DNA from: Proteobacteria bacterium UBA2363
GTDB taxonomy: Bacteria; Pseudomonadota; Gammaproteobacteria; Xanthomonadales; UBA2363
NCBI GenBank assembly: GCA_002344355.1
Contig: DDTN01000019.1
Coordinates: 1-59,732 of the forward strand
DNA: 59,732 nt
Reading direction: 5' to 3'
The translations under genes and the position numbers were made by a program. Under the pieces are notes generated by a model that did no database searches, had not been told where the DNA came from, and saw only the letters and a list, made by a program, of their open reading frames with translations. Shown here one piece after another: positions 8,452-16,567 of this stretch (within the stretch, counting starts at the first letter, position 1; each line of letters begins with the position of its first letter).

Positions 8452-11211
8452 ATGCCTGTCCGTTCGTCCTCGTCCGCCTTCCGGTGCGCCCTGGTGTGGT
8501 TCTGGCTGTCCGTGGCATGCACGCCGCCGGCGCTGGCCGTGGTACCCGGCCTGATCGCCGACATCAACCCGATACCGGCCGACGCCGAGTTCGGCGAGGC
8601 GATCCAGGTCGGCAACCGGGTGTACTTCGCCGCGTCCAGCGACTGCACCGGCCTCGAGCTGTGGGTCAGCGACGGCACGCCCGCGGGCACGCGCATGGTC
8701 AAGGACATCCGGCCCGGGTCGGCCAGCGGCCTGGGCCAGCAGTCCGCCGCGATGACGGCCTTCGGCGATCTGCTGCTGTTCTTCGCCGACGATGGCATCC
8801 ATGGCCTGGAGTTGTGGCGCAGCGACGGCACCGAGGCCGGCACGGTCATGATCAAGGACGTCTATCCAGGGCCCGTTGCCGGGGTCGGGCCCTTCGGCGG
8901 TTTCGCGTCGGTGTCGTCGACGGCGGTGCTGAACGGGGTTGTCTATTTCAATGGCCGTACGCCGACCCACGGCCGGGAACTGTGGCGCACGGACGGCACC
9001 GAGGCCGGCACGATCATGGTGCGGGACATTTTCCCCGGCAGCGGCGACGCCAGCCCCCGCGGATTCACCGTCATGGGCGGCTCGCTGTACTTCGCGGCCA
9101 GCCCGTCGACGGCGACCGGGTTCGAGCTGTTCCGTTCGGATGGCACCGCGGCCGGCACGACGATGGTCGTGGACATCAATCCGGCGACCAACCAGAGCGG
9201 TCATTCCGGCCAGATGATCGCGATCGGCAGCACGCTGTTCTTCCCCGGCACGACAGGTGCCAGCGGCCGGGAGCTGTGGCGCAGCGACGGCACCGCCGCC
9301 GGCACCAGCCTGGTGCTGGACATCAACCCCGGTGCCGCCGACGGGCTCGGCAGTAATCCCTGGGCGCCGCTGGGCGGGATCCTGCACTTTGCCGCGTCGA
9401 CACCCGCGAACGGCTGGGAGCTCTGGCGCAGCGACGGCACGGCAGCCGGGACCTTCATGGTGCTGGACATCGATCCGGGGACTGCCAGCGGTCTGTCGTC
9501 GAGCGGTACCCGCCTGTATGCCGCGCAGGACTACCTCGTGTTCGGCGCGACCGCGCCGGGCACAGGCAGGGAGCCCTGGCGCAGCGACGGTACGGCAGCG
9601 GGGACCTTCATGCTGCGCGATATCGCGCCCGGCGCCGGCTCGGGCTGGTCGAGCATCGGCCTTGGGTTGGCGGTCGGCAACACCGTGTATTTCGGCGCGT
9701 CCGAACCCGCCACCGGTGACGAGCTCTGGCGCACCGACGGCAGCATGGCAGGCACGGTGCTGGTCCGCGACCTGTTCCCCGGCAGCGGCGACTCCCGCCC
9801 CGGCGCGCTGGCCGCGCTGGACGGGCATGTGCTGTTCCAGGGCTGGAGCGATGTGTATGGCAGGTCACTGTGGCGCAGCAACGGCACGGCCGCCGGCACC
9901 ACGCTGCTGGCCAACCCGGAACCTGCCACGATGAACGCGACACCGGAAGTGCTGACGGTGTCCGGCAACCGGCTGTTCTTCCGCGCCAATGACGGCGTGA
10001 CCGGCGCCGAGCTGTGGGTCAGCGATGGCAGCGCGGCAGGCACCCGCCTGACCCGCGACATCGGCCCCTCGCTGGGCAGCCCGGGGCCGGCGTCCCTGCA
10101 TCCTTTCGGCGGCGGCGTCTTGTTCAGCCACTCCGAGCTGACCGCCGTCAACCGCGAACTGTGGAAGAGCGACGGCAGCCTCGCCGGCACCACCCTGGTC
10201 CGCGACATCAATCCCGGCGGATCCGGGTCCTCGCCCGCCGGGTTCGTGACCATGGGCGGCATCGCCTACTTTTCCGCCACCACGGCCGCCAACGGCCGCG
10301 AACTGTGGCGCAGCGACGGCACCGAGGCCGGCACGGTCATGGTCGCCGATCTCGTGCCGGGCAGCGGCAGCAGCAATCCGCAGGAACTGTTCGTGCTCGG
10401 CAACACGCTGTACTTCAGCGCCACCGATGGCGTGCACGGCTTCGAGCTGTGGCGCAGCGACGGCACGGCCGCCGGTACCAGCATGGTCAAGGACATCCAG
10501 CCCGGCGCCGGCAATTCGGCGCCGCAGTTCATGGCCGCGATGAGCGGCGTGCTGTACTTCTCGGCGCGCACCGCGGCCAACGGCTTCGAGCTGTGGCGCA
10601 GCGACGGCACCGAGGCCGGCACCTGGCTGGTCCGCGACATCCAGCCCGGCCCGAACGATGGCGATCCGTACGCCATGACCGCGATCGGCAATGTCCTGTA
10701 CTTCGCCGCCTCCGAGGACGACATCGGCTATGGCCTGTGGCGCAGCGACGGCACCACGGCCGGCACCACCAGGGTGCTGGAGATCGACGGCGGGACCGCC
10801 AACGAGCTGTGGACGCTGCGGGAAATGGCCGGTGCGCTGTACTTCTTCAACATGCCGAGCGATACCGGCACCCAGCTGTGGCGCAGCGACGGCACGCCGG
10901 CCGGAACCACGCTGATCCGCGATTTTCCGGGCGACGAGCCCTGGTACCCGCTCGACGCCGCCGTGTTCGACGGCGAGCTGTGGTTCCAGGGCCGGGACGA
11001 TCTCCATGGCTACGAGCTGTGGCGCAGCGACGGCACCCCGGCCGGCACCCGGCTGGCATCGGACGCGATGCGCCCCGGCCGCTGCAGCGCCTTTCCCTAC
11101 GAGCCCGTGCCGATGGCCGGCCGCCTGTACTTCGGCGCGTTCGGCGCCGGCAGCGGCTATGAGCTCTGGTCGGTGGCAGGCGAGCGGATCTTCGCCAGCG
11201 GGTTCGAATAG
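8452..11211 (+). CDS. Secreted ELWxSDGTxAGT-repeat protein with FxxGF tail
   Basis: A 919-aa exported protein. The start at 8452 gives a good signal peptide (MPVRSSSSAFRCALVWFW...TPPALA) and has a GGGAG Shine-Dalgarno; an upstream in-frame ATG at 8368 does not. The mature part is almost entirely made of about 17 repeats of roughly 47 residues, each built around ELWRSDGTAAGTxMVxDIxPG and followed by a strand like NTLYFSA. This ELWxxDGTxxGT repeat is found in bacterial surface or hyalin-related proteins and is predicted to form a beta-propeller or solenoid. The C-terminus ends in ERIFASGFE, a tail shared with four other proteins in this window. The role is probably cell surface or extracellular; the ligand is unknown. 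Confidence 0.85.
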   Translation: MPVRSSSSAFRCALVWFWLSVACTPPALAVVPGLIADINPIPADAEFGEAIQVGNRVYFAASSDCTGLELWVSDGTPAGTRMVKDIRPGSASGLGQQSAAMTAFGDLLLFFADDGIHGLELWRSDGTEAGTVMIKDVYPGPVAGVGPFGGFASVSSTAVLNGVVYFNGRTPTHGRELWRTDGTEAGTIMVRDIFPGSGDASPRGFTVMGGSLYFAASPSTATGFELFRSDGTAAGTTMVVDINPATNQSGHSGQMIAIGSTLFFPGTTGASGRELWRSDGTAAGTSLVLDINPGAADGLGSNPWAPLGGILHFAASTPANGWELWRSDGTAAGTFMVLDIDPGTASGLSSSGTRLYAAQDYLVFGATAPGTGREPWRSDGTAAGTFMLRDIAPGAGSGWSSIGLGLAVGNTVYFGASEPATGDELWRTDGSMAGTVLVRDLFPGSGDSRPGALAALDGHVLFQGWSDVYGRSLWRSNGTAAGTTLLANPEPATMNATPEVLTVSGNRLFFRANDGVTGAELWVSDGSAAGTRLTRDIGPSLGSPGPASLHPFGGGVLFSHSELTAVNRELWKSDGSLAGTTLVRDINPGGSGSSPAGFVTMGGIAYFSATTAANGRELWRSDGTEAGTVMVADLVPGSGSSNPQELFVLGNTLYFSATDGVHGFELWRSDGTAAGTSMVKDIQPGAGNSAPQFMAAMSGVLYFSARTAANGFELWRSDGTEAGTWLVRDIQPGPNDGDPYAMTAIGNVLYFAASEDDIGYGLWRSDGTTAGTTRVLEIDGGTANELWTLREMAGALYFFNMPSDTGTQLWRSDGTPAGTTLIRDFPGDEPWYPLDAAVFDGELWFQGRDDLHGYELWRSDGTPAGTRLASDAMRPGRCSAFPYEPVPMAGRLYFGAFGAGSGYELWSVAGERIFASGFE
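8656..11050 (+). repeat. Coding tandem repeats (17 x ELWxSDGTxAGT)
   Basis: Seventeen degenerate units of roughly 140 bp each. The best conserved core is GAGCTGTGGCGCAGCGACGG (ELWRSDG) with GGCACC for AGT. Units 4, 7, 9 and 15 deviate (ELF, EPW, SLW, GLW). The near-identity of the cores makes this stretch prone to copy-number change and mis-assembly. Confidence 0.9.
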
Positions 11212-11417
11212 CCTCGCCCTGCGATCAGGGGGCCAGGATCGGGCCTGCCCGGTCCATGGAAGTACGACACCGGTGAGTTCCGGCGCATCGATGCCGGTTG
11301 CTGGCCTGGGTGTCGTCGACCATCCCATGGCGAGCGTCGGCAACATCCCGCGCTGTTTCGGAGGACCTCCCGTCCGCTGGTGCCGCCTGCGGCGCCCCGC
11401 CAGGCATCCGATCCCGC

Positions 11418-11472
11418 TTGTGGCGGGCCGCCTCGGGATGTATGGTTTACCGGACACATTATCCGGTCAACC
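11418..11472 (+). promoter_or_regulatory. Promoter and palindromic operator of the membrane/XRE/hydrolase unit
   Basis: A near-perfect 11-bp inverted repeat, GGTTTACCGGA (11444-11454) and TCCGGTCAACC (11462-11472), is separated by 7 bp with one mismatch. It overlaps the -10 of a plausible sigma-70 promoter: TTGTGG at 11418-11423 and TATGGT at 11441-11446, 17 bp apart. This placement fits repression by the XRE protein encoded two genes downstream. That assignment is inference. Confidence 0.55.
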
Positions 11473-11480
11473 AGACACCT

Positions 11481-12107
11481 GTGCCACGCATCCTGTTGAT
11501 TCTCATCGCCACCCTGGCCGTGGGCGCCCTGCTGGCCTCCGGTACCGGACAGTTGCCGGTTCGTCCTGGCGCGATCGGCCTGCTGCTGATGCTGACGAGT
11601 GCCGGCCTTGCCCGTCGTCACTGGCAACGGCAGCCGCCTGCCGAGGCGACCGGATCGCCCGAGCGCGCGCTCTGGCACGGCCTGGCCAGTCACGGCGTGC
11701 TCGCCGGGCACCTGGCGATGGGCACCTGGATGCTGGCACCCGCGTTCGACATGCATGGCGCCCTGGGCCACGCCATCGCGACCGACAGCTGGACCCTGAT
11801 CCTGGGCGCGCTGCTCAGCTACGCGATCGCCCGCGATCCGGCGCCCCGCCAGGACGAGCGCGACGCCGCGATCGCCAGCCTGGGCTGGCGCTGGGCCCAT
11901 GGCGCGCTGCTGGCGATGCTGGTGGCCCTGATCCTGGGCCTGGGCTTCGGCGCCGGCACCGCCCTCGCCCGCGCCAGCCAACCCATGCTGGCGCACCTTC
12001 TCATCCTGATCCTGCTCGCGCACGTCCTGGTCAACTTCGCCGTGCGCCTGCATCTGTACACCCGGGAGGCCGAGGCCGACGCCGCCGGCGAGGCGCCGCC
12101 CGCGTGA
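11481..12107 (+). CDS. Multi-pass integral membrane protein (about 5 TM)
   Basis: A protein of about 208 aa with hydrophobic segments near residues 3-20, 27-42, 65-85, 95-112, 135-155 and 165-185, separated by short loops. No catalytic motif or family is recognised. The start is a GTG at 11481, chosen because the ATG at 11442 lies inside the predicted operator/promoter; neither has a clear Shine-Dalgarno. Its stop overlaps the GTG of the downstream XRE gene (GTGA at 12104-12107), so the two are translationally coupled. Pairing a small membrane protein with a short XRE regulator is a common bacterial arrangement in which the regulator controls the membrane protein. Confidence 0.68.
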   Translation: MPRILLILIATLAVGALLASGTGQLPVRPGAIGLLLMLTSAGLARRHWQRQPPAEATGSPERALWHGLASHGVLAGHLAMGTWMLAPAFDMHGALGHAIATDSWTLILGALLSYAIARDPAPRQDERDAAIASLGWRWAHGALLAMLVALILGLGFGAGTALARASQPMLAHLLILILLAHVLVNFAVRLHLYTREAEADAAGEAPPA

Positions 12108-12337
12108 GGTCCGGGACGCCGGTCGGCAACCACCTGCGCCGGTTGCGCTTCGAGCACGGCGAGCTCAGCCAGGACGCCCTGGCCCGGGCGGTCGGCATCA
12201 CCCGTCAGACCATCGTTGCCCTGGAGGGTGGCCGCTACGCGCCGTCCCTGGAACTGGCCATGCGCCTGGCGCACTTTTTCGGCCGGACCGTCGACGAGGT
12301 TTTCTTCTGGCGCGACGGCGCGCCCCCCGCACCTTGA
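12104..12337 (+). CDS. Short XRE-family HTH transcriptional regulator
   Basis: A 77-aa protein consisting of little more than a lambda-repressor-like helix-turn-helix domain. The recognition-helix region reads LARAVGITRQTIVALEGGRYAPSLELA. It resembles the compact YozG/YgzD-like XRE group (NHLRRLRFEHGELSQDAL at the start). Its GTG overlaps the upstream membrane-protein stop codon. It lacks an effector domain, so it probably acts as a simple repressor, most plausibly at the palindrome at 11444-11472. The serine hydrolase gene begins 50 bp downstream and probably belongs to the same operon. Confidence 0.85.
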   Translation: MRSGTPVGNHLRRLRFEHGELSQDALARAVGITRQTIVALEGGRYAPSLELAMRLAHFFGRTVDEVFFWRDGAPPAP

Positions 12338-12387
12338 CCGCATCCCGGAACGGTCACCCACTCCCTCTCCCTTCACAAGGAATCTTG

Positions 12388-13689
12388 ATGAAGTCCGCGT
12401 CCCGTTCAAGGCGCCCTGGCCGCTGGCTGGCCCTCGGTCTGCTGCTCGCCCTCGCCTGGCTGGTGTTGCGCCTGTTCGAACCGGTGTTCACCTGGACGCT
12501 GGGCTGGCACGACCTCCCCGGTGACGAGCCCCCCGCGGTCGGCACCTCGGCGCCGCACTGGGTCGGCGTTGCCGGGCGCGCCGACGCGCTGCTTCGGGAG
12601 GCCCGAGGGCGCCTGCAGGCGCCCGCACTCTCGGCCGCGGTCATGGTCGACGGCCAGCAGGCCTGGGCCGGTGCGGTCGGCCTGGCCGATGCCGGCACCG
12701 GCAAGCCGGTCGGCCTGGACGCCCGCTTCCGGATCGGCAGCAGTTCCAAGGCGGTCACCGCGATGGCCCTGGCGGTGCTCATGGACGAAGGCCGCATCGA
12801 CATCGACCGTTCCGTCCGGCACTACCTGCCCGCCCTGCCCGACCACTACCAGGCGGTCACCCCGCGGCTGGCGATCAGCCACCTGGCCGGCGTGCCCGAT
12901 TACGGCCTGTGCCTGTGCTTCCCGGTCTGGGAGCATCGCAACCGTCGCCATTTCGAGTCCGTGACGGCGGCGTTGTCGGTGTTCCAGGACCGGCCGCTGC
13001 TGGCGGCCCCGGGCAGCGCGTTCCGCTACAGCAGCTATGGCAGCAATCTGGCCGGCGCGGCGATCGAGAGCGCCGCCGGAATGCCGTTCAACGCCTTCGT
13101 GGAGAAGGCCGTGTTCCGGCCCCTGGCGATGGCCGACAGCGCCGCCGACGTGGCCGGTGCCGCGGACCCGCGCACGGTCGCCTTCCACGAGGTCGAGGAC
13201 GGCCGCTGGAAGTACGCCGATCCGGTCGACAACAGCATCCGCTACCCCGCCGGCGGCATGTTGTCGACGCCGTCGGACATGGTGCGCCTGGGGCAGGCGT
13301 TCCTGGCCGATGGCCTGGTCGGCGCCGGCACCCGCGCCCAGGTGTTGACGCCCCAGACCCTGGCCGACGGCAGCGGGAGTCCCCAGGGCTACGCCCTGGG
13401 CATCCGCGTCAGCGCGGAGAAATCCCTGTTCGATGGCGCCCTGGTGACGCGCCTCTGGAGTCATCACGGCACCGCCGTGGGCAGCACCTCCTACTTCGCG
13501 ATCTATCCCGACCTCGGATTGGTGGTCTCGGTGATGATGAACAAGGGACAGACCAGCCTGGAGCACCTGGCGCCCGAGGCCGACCGTCTGGTCGAACTGT
13601 TCCTCGACCAGGCCCGGGAGGCGCTGGCGGGCGTTCGCCCGGATCAGCCGTCGTCGGGGCGACGCGGCAGCCAGGCGTCCTCGAAATAG
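12388..13689 (+). CDS. Membrane-anchored serine hydrolase (beta-lactamase/class C PBP family)
   Basis: A 433-aa protein with an N-terminal signal anchor (residues 12-30). The nucleophile motif SxxK is Ser118-x-x-Lys121 in RIGSSSKAVTA. The second motif is YSSYGSN, where this family has Y-x-N or YGxN, and the third is HHG in SHHGTAVGS. These mark it as a beta-lactamase-related serine hydrolase (class C/LACTB type), probably a periplasmic esterase or peptidase; antibiotic resistance cannot be inferred. The ATG has an AAGGA Shine-Dalgarno. It follows the XRE gene closely, and its last 46 bp overlap the convergent DUF748-like gene on the other strand. Confidence 0.85.
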   Translation: MKSASRSRRPGRWLALGLLLALAWLVLRLFEPVFTWTLGWHDLPGDEPPAVGTSAPHWVGVAGRADALLREARGRLQAPALSAAVMVDGQQAWAGAVGLADAGTGKPVGLDARFRIGSSSKAVTAMALAVLMDEGRIDIDRSVRHYLPALPDHYQAVTPRLAISHLAGVPDYGLCLCFPVWEHRNRRHFESVTAALSVFQDRPLLAAPGSAFRYSSYGSNLAGAAIESAAGMPFNAFVEKAVFRPLAMADSAADVAGAADPRTVAFHEVEDGRWKYADPVDNSIRYPAGGMLSTPSDMVRLGQAFLADGLVGAGTRAQVLTPQTLADGSGSPQGYALGIRVSAEKSLFDGALVTRLWSHHGTAVGSTSYFAIYPDLGLVVSVMMNKGQTSLEHLAPEADRLVELFLDQAREALAGVRPDQPSSGRRGSQASSK

Positions 13690-14798
13690 GGCTGCAGGGC
13701 CTCGACGAAGGCGTTGCGGAGGATGCCGACGATCGCGTCCCAGGTGCCGAGTTCGGCATCGCCGAGCTCGCCGCCGATCTCGATGCGGGTGCCGAACTGG
13801 TCGGCCGGCGGGTTGCGGAAGACGCGGGTTACCCCTTCGGCCAGCGCTTCCCAGGCGATCCGGAGCGGGTTCCGGCTGCCCTCGCGGACGTCGCTGCGCC
13901 AGCTGAAGATCTGCAGATTCTGCAGCAGCGGCTTGGCATAGCCGGAGAGCCGTCGGTCCCTGGCTTCCAGCTCCATGACGAATTCGCCGTTGCCTGACTC
14001 GAAGTCGAGCGCCGCATAGGCTCGCGCCAGGTCGTTGATCCGGGTCAGATCGATGTCCAGGATGCGAAGCGCGAAGCTGAAGCTGTCGGGACTGCCGATC
14101 GGATCGAACGAGGCCGACGCCTCCAGGTCGGCGCTCCCGAACAACCGCGCCGTCGCCGCGAGCTCCGCGACGCGGTCGCCCTCGGCAGCGCGGACGTTGG
14201 TCAGGTTGTCGACACTCGCCTCCACCTGGGTCGCTTCCAGGGTCACCGGCGGATCGGACACGAAGTTGTGGAAGACCACCCGACCCTCGCGGACCACCAC
14301 CTCGTCGATGCGGATGGGCACCAGGCCGGCCAGGCGTGTCCGCCAGTCGACGCCGGTTCCAGTCTGAGAGTCGCCGCCGGTGAAGCCATCGACGAAATGC
14401 AGCACCGGTGACTGGAACCCCACCTCGGCGACAACCGCGCCTCTGAAAAGGTCCTTCCAGCTCACCGAGATGTCGACCGCGGGCGCCTCCAGCAACGGAA
14501 CAGGGACGTCCCCGCCGTCCTTGATGATGCGCAGCCCTTCCAGCGTGTAGGCGCCGCGCCAGATGGCCAGGCCGACCTCGTCCACCTGGCCGCTGTACTC
14601 GTCCATCGATGCCAACCGCGCGTTGATCGTGTCGCGCACCAGGTCAGGCAGCAGCAGGCGCAGGAGGAGCAGCGCCGCCAGCAGCACGGCAAGCATTATC
14701 CATAGAGGCCGGACGCGACCGGTCCGGCGCTCCGCCTCGCTTCCCGGCCGCGGCCGGGAAGCGGCATCGTGGCGGTCTGCGGGCACGGAGCCGCTCAC
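13644..14798 (-). CDS. AsmA-like/DUF748 domain envelope protein
   Basis: A 384-aa protein with one N-terminal membrane anchor (about residues 31-50) after a basic cytoplasmic segment, followed by a long beta-rich periplasmic region. The layout (NARLASMDEYSGQVDEVGLAI, then KDLFRGAVVAEV, then VVVREGRVVFHN) fits the AsmA/DUF748 group. Members of that superfamily are thought to help lipids or outer-membrane components cross the periplasm. Its ATG overlaps the stop of the upstream two-TM gene (ATGA at 14795-14798). Its 3' end overlaps the serine hydrolase gene by 46 bp. The specific role is unknown. Confidence 0.72.
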   Translation of the reverse strand: MSGSVPADRHDAASRPRPGSEAERRTGRVRPLWIMLAVLLAALLLLRLLLPDLVRDTINARLASMDEYSGQVDEVGLAIWRGAYTLEGLRIIKDGGDVPVPLLEAPAVDISVSWKDLFRGAVVAEVGFQSPVLHFVDGFTGGDSQTGTGVDWRTRLAGLVPIRIDEVVVREGRVVFHNFVSDPPVTLEATQVEASVDNLTNVRAAEGDRVAELAATARLFGSADLEASASFDPIGSPDSFSFALRILDIDLTRINDLARAYAALDFESGNGEFVMELEARDRRLSGYAKPLLQNLQIFSWRSDVREGSRNPLRIAWEALAEGVTRVFRNPPADQFGTRIEIGGELGDAELGTWDAIVGILRNAFVEALQPYFEDAWLPRRPDDG

Positions 14799-15325
14799 AG
14801 GGTCTGGGTCACCTCGCCGCCTTGCGCTGCCATCAGTTCGGCCGCCTGCGCGCGCTGCGCGGACGACAGCGCATGCACGACCACCGCGGTGCGGCCGGTC
14901 GCAAGGGCATCGCGGGTGGCGTGGATGTAGGGGTCATGGTCCGGTCGCAGCGACACCAGGCCGCCCAGCAGCAGGCCGGCTACGGCACCGAAGCCGACCA
15001 GCGCCAGGCCCGCCGCCCAGGGCGAGCTGACCACGAACGGCACGCCGGTCACGACCAGCAGGACGAACAGCAGGGCACCAGCGACGATTCCGGCCAGGCC
15101 CAGCCAGAGGTGGGCGACGATGAGGGTGCGCCGGATCCCGCCACCCTCGGGCTCGAGCTGGAGGCCGACATCCGCGGCGCCCGGCGCGATCACCCTGACC
15201 TGCGCAGGCTGCAGCGGCAGCCTGGCCACCGCCAGCGCCGCGGCGTCGCGGGCGGCGGTGGCCGCAGCGAATACCGCCACCAGCTTGCTGTTGGAAACCT
15301 CACCGGTCACCGGAAGATCGGACAT
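14795..15325 (-). CDS. Two-TM membrane protein with soluble flanks
   Basis: A 176-aa protein. The N-terminal 70 residues are soluble (VAVFAAATAARDAAALAVARL), a central pair of hydrophobic segments follows (about residues 76-97 and 103-124), and the C-terminal part (HATRDALATGRTAVVVHALSSAQRAQAAELM) resembles the ligand-like half of small stress proteins. A glycine-zipper-like pattern is present in TM2 (GFGAVAGLLLGG). Start chosen at the ATG 15323-15325 with a GAGAGGT site. It is translationally coupled to the downstream DUF748-like gene. No firm family assignment. Confidence 0.62.
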   Translation of the reverse strand: MSDLPVTGEVSNSKLVAVFAAATAARDAAALAVARLPLQPAQVRVIAPGAADVGLQLEPEGGGIRRTLIVAHLWLGLAGIVAGALLFVLLVVTGVPFVVSSPWAAGLALVGFGAVAGLLLGGLVSLRPDHDPYIHATRDALATGRTAVVVHALSSAQRAQAAELMAAQGGEVTQTL

Positions 15326-15439
15326 GGCGCACCTCTCGTCGTCGACGGGGCAAGCCATATCAAGCCAGGGCTGTATCGCCGATGAGCTGCGCTTCCCGCG
15401 GCGACCGCCGTTCATCCGGCAGTCGGTCGGCGGGCCCCG

Positions 15440-16567
15440 CTACCAGCGCGCCTCGAGGTCGAGCAGCAGGCGGTCGGTCGGTTCCGACAGGCCGTCGCGG
15501 GTCTCCCGGAACCCGCTCAGGCGCAGCCGCCAGCGCGCATCGAGCGCATAGGCGAACCACAGCGAATGGCCGCGGGCGAAACTGTGGAACCACCAGTCGT
15601 CGTCGCTGAAGGCGGCCAGCACGGCGTCGCGCTGGAAGCGCTGCACCGCCCAACCCAGCTCCCAGCCGCGCGCCTGCGTCGAGTCGCCCAGGGTGAGGTC
15701 GAAGCGGGCGCCGTCGCGCAGGTCCTCGGCGCCGAGGTTGCGCACCAGGTCCAGGCGCGCCCGCAGCGGTCGACCGGCGAGCGCCAGGCGGCCCTCGACC
15801 AGCAGGTCGAGCAGACGGAAATCGCTGACCAGGCGGCCGCCGGCGACCCGGTTGGTGCGGGCGAGGCCGTTGCGCGCCAGCGCCTCCAGGCGATCGAAAT
15901 CGAGCAGTGCGAGGTGCGCCGAGGCGCTGACCGGCGCCCCTTCGCGCCAGAGCCAGCCGACCTGGGCGGCGGCGATCCGCGACTGGTCGCCGAACAGGTG
16001 CTGGCCGGCCCAGTAGCCCCCGGCCAGGGTCAGGCGGTCGAAATCGCCGACGGCGAGCGCATGGTCGATGGCGATGCCGGCCGGGCGCAGGTCGGGATCC
16101 CACACCAGGGGCGTCAGCCTGAGCGCCAGCGCGTCCTTGCCGAGCGTGGCCCGGGTGTGCTCGCCGAGGCGCCAGCGCAGGACCAGCCGGTCGAGCGTGA
16201 ATGCGCGGGCGCGCTCGTTGTCGTTGTTGATCCGGGTGTCCTGGTTGCCGCTGCTGGCAGCCAGCAGCTTGACCGAGGCGCCTGCCTCGAGCCGCTCGCC
16301 CAGCCAGCCGTCGAGGCCCAGGCGCAGGCGCCCGCGGGCACGCTCCAGGTCGGCGCGCCCGTTGGGCAGGCCCGATGTGTGTTCGCCGCGGACCTGCAGG
16401 TCGCCGGTGAACGACCAGCGCCGCGCCGCTTCGTCCTCGGCAAGCGGATCGAAGGGATCCTGGGCCGCTGCGCCGGCCGCCGCCATGGCCAGCCAGAGGA
16501 TCGCCAGGGCGCCCGGCAGCGCCCCGACGCGCGCCGACCGTGGCGAGGACATCGCGGCCCGGCTCAT
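15440..16567 (-). CDS. Putative outer-membrane beta-barrel (porin-like)
   Basis: A 375-aa protein with a signal peptide (ALAILWLAMAAAGAAAQ) and a mature part of alternating amphipathic strands: GDLQVRGEHTSG, GRLRLGLDGWLG, ASVKLLAA, LVLRWRLGEHTRATLGKDAL and so on. It ends in LLLDLEARW, a C-terminal aromatic residue typical of BAM substrates. It looks like a putative porin of 14-16 strands; the substrate is unknown. The ATG overlaps the kinase stop (ATGA at 16564-16567), making this the last gene of a coupled three-gene operon with the cupredoxin and the kinase. Confidence 0.75.
   Translation of the reverse strand: MSRAAMSSPRSARVGALPGALAILWLAMAAAGAAAQDPFDPLAEDEAARRWSFTGDLQVRGEHTSGLPNGRADLERARGRLRLGLDGWLGERLEAGASVKLLAASSGNQDTRINNDNERARAFTLDRLVLRWRLGEHTRATLGKDALALRLTPLVWDPDLRPAGIAIDHALAVGDFDRLTLAGGYWAGQHLFGDQSRIAAAQVGWLWREGAPVSASAHLALLDFDRLEALARNGLARTNRVAGGRLVSDFRLLDLLVEGRLALAGRPLRARLDLVRNLGAEDLRDGARFDLTLGDSTQARGWELGWAVQRFQRDAVLAAFSDDDWWFHSFARGHSLWFAYALDARWRLRLSGFRETRDGLSEPTDRLLLDLEARW

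Noticed and set aside
8656..11050. Regularly spaced DNA repeats suggestive of CRISPR
   Set aside because: Repeats are in frame, coding (ELWxSDGTxAGT) and degenerate, with no constant repeat/variable spacer pattern.
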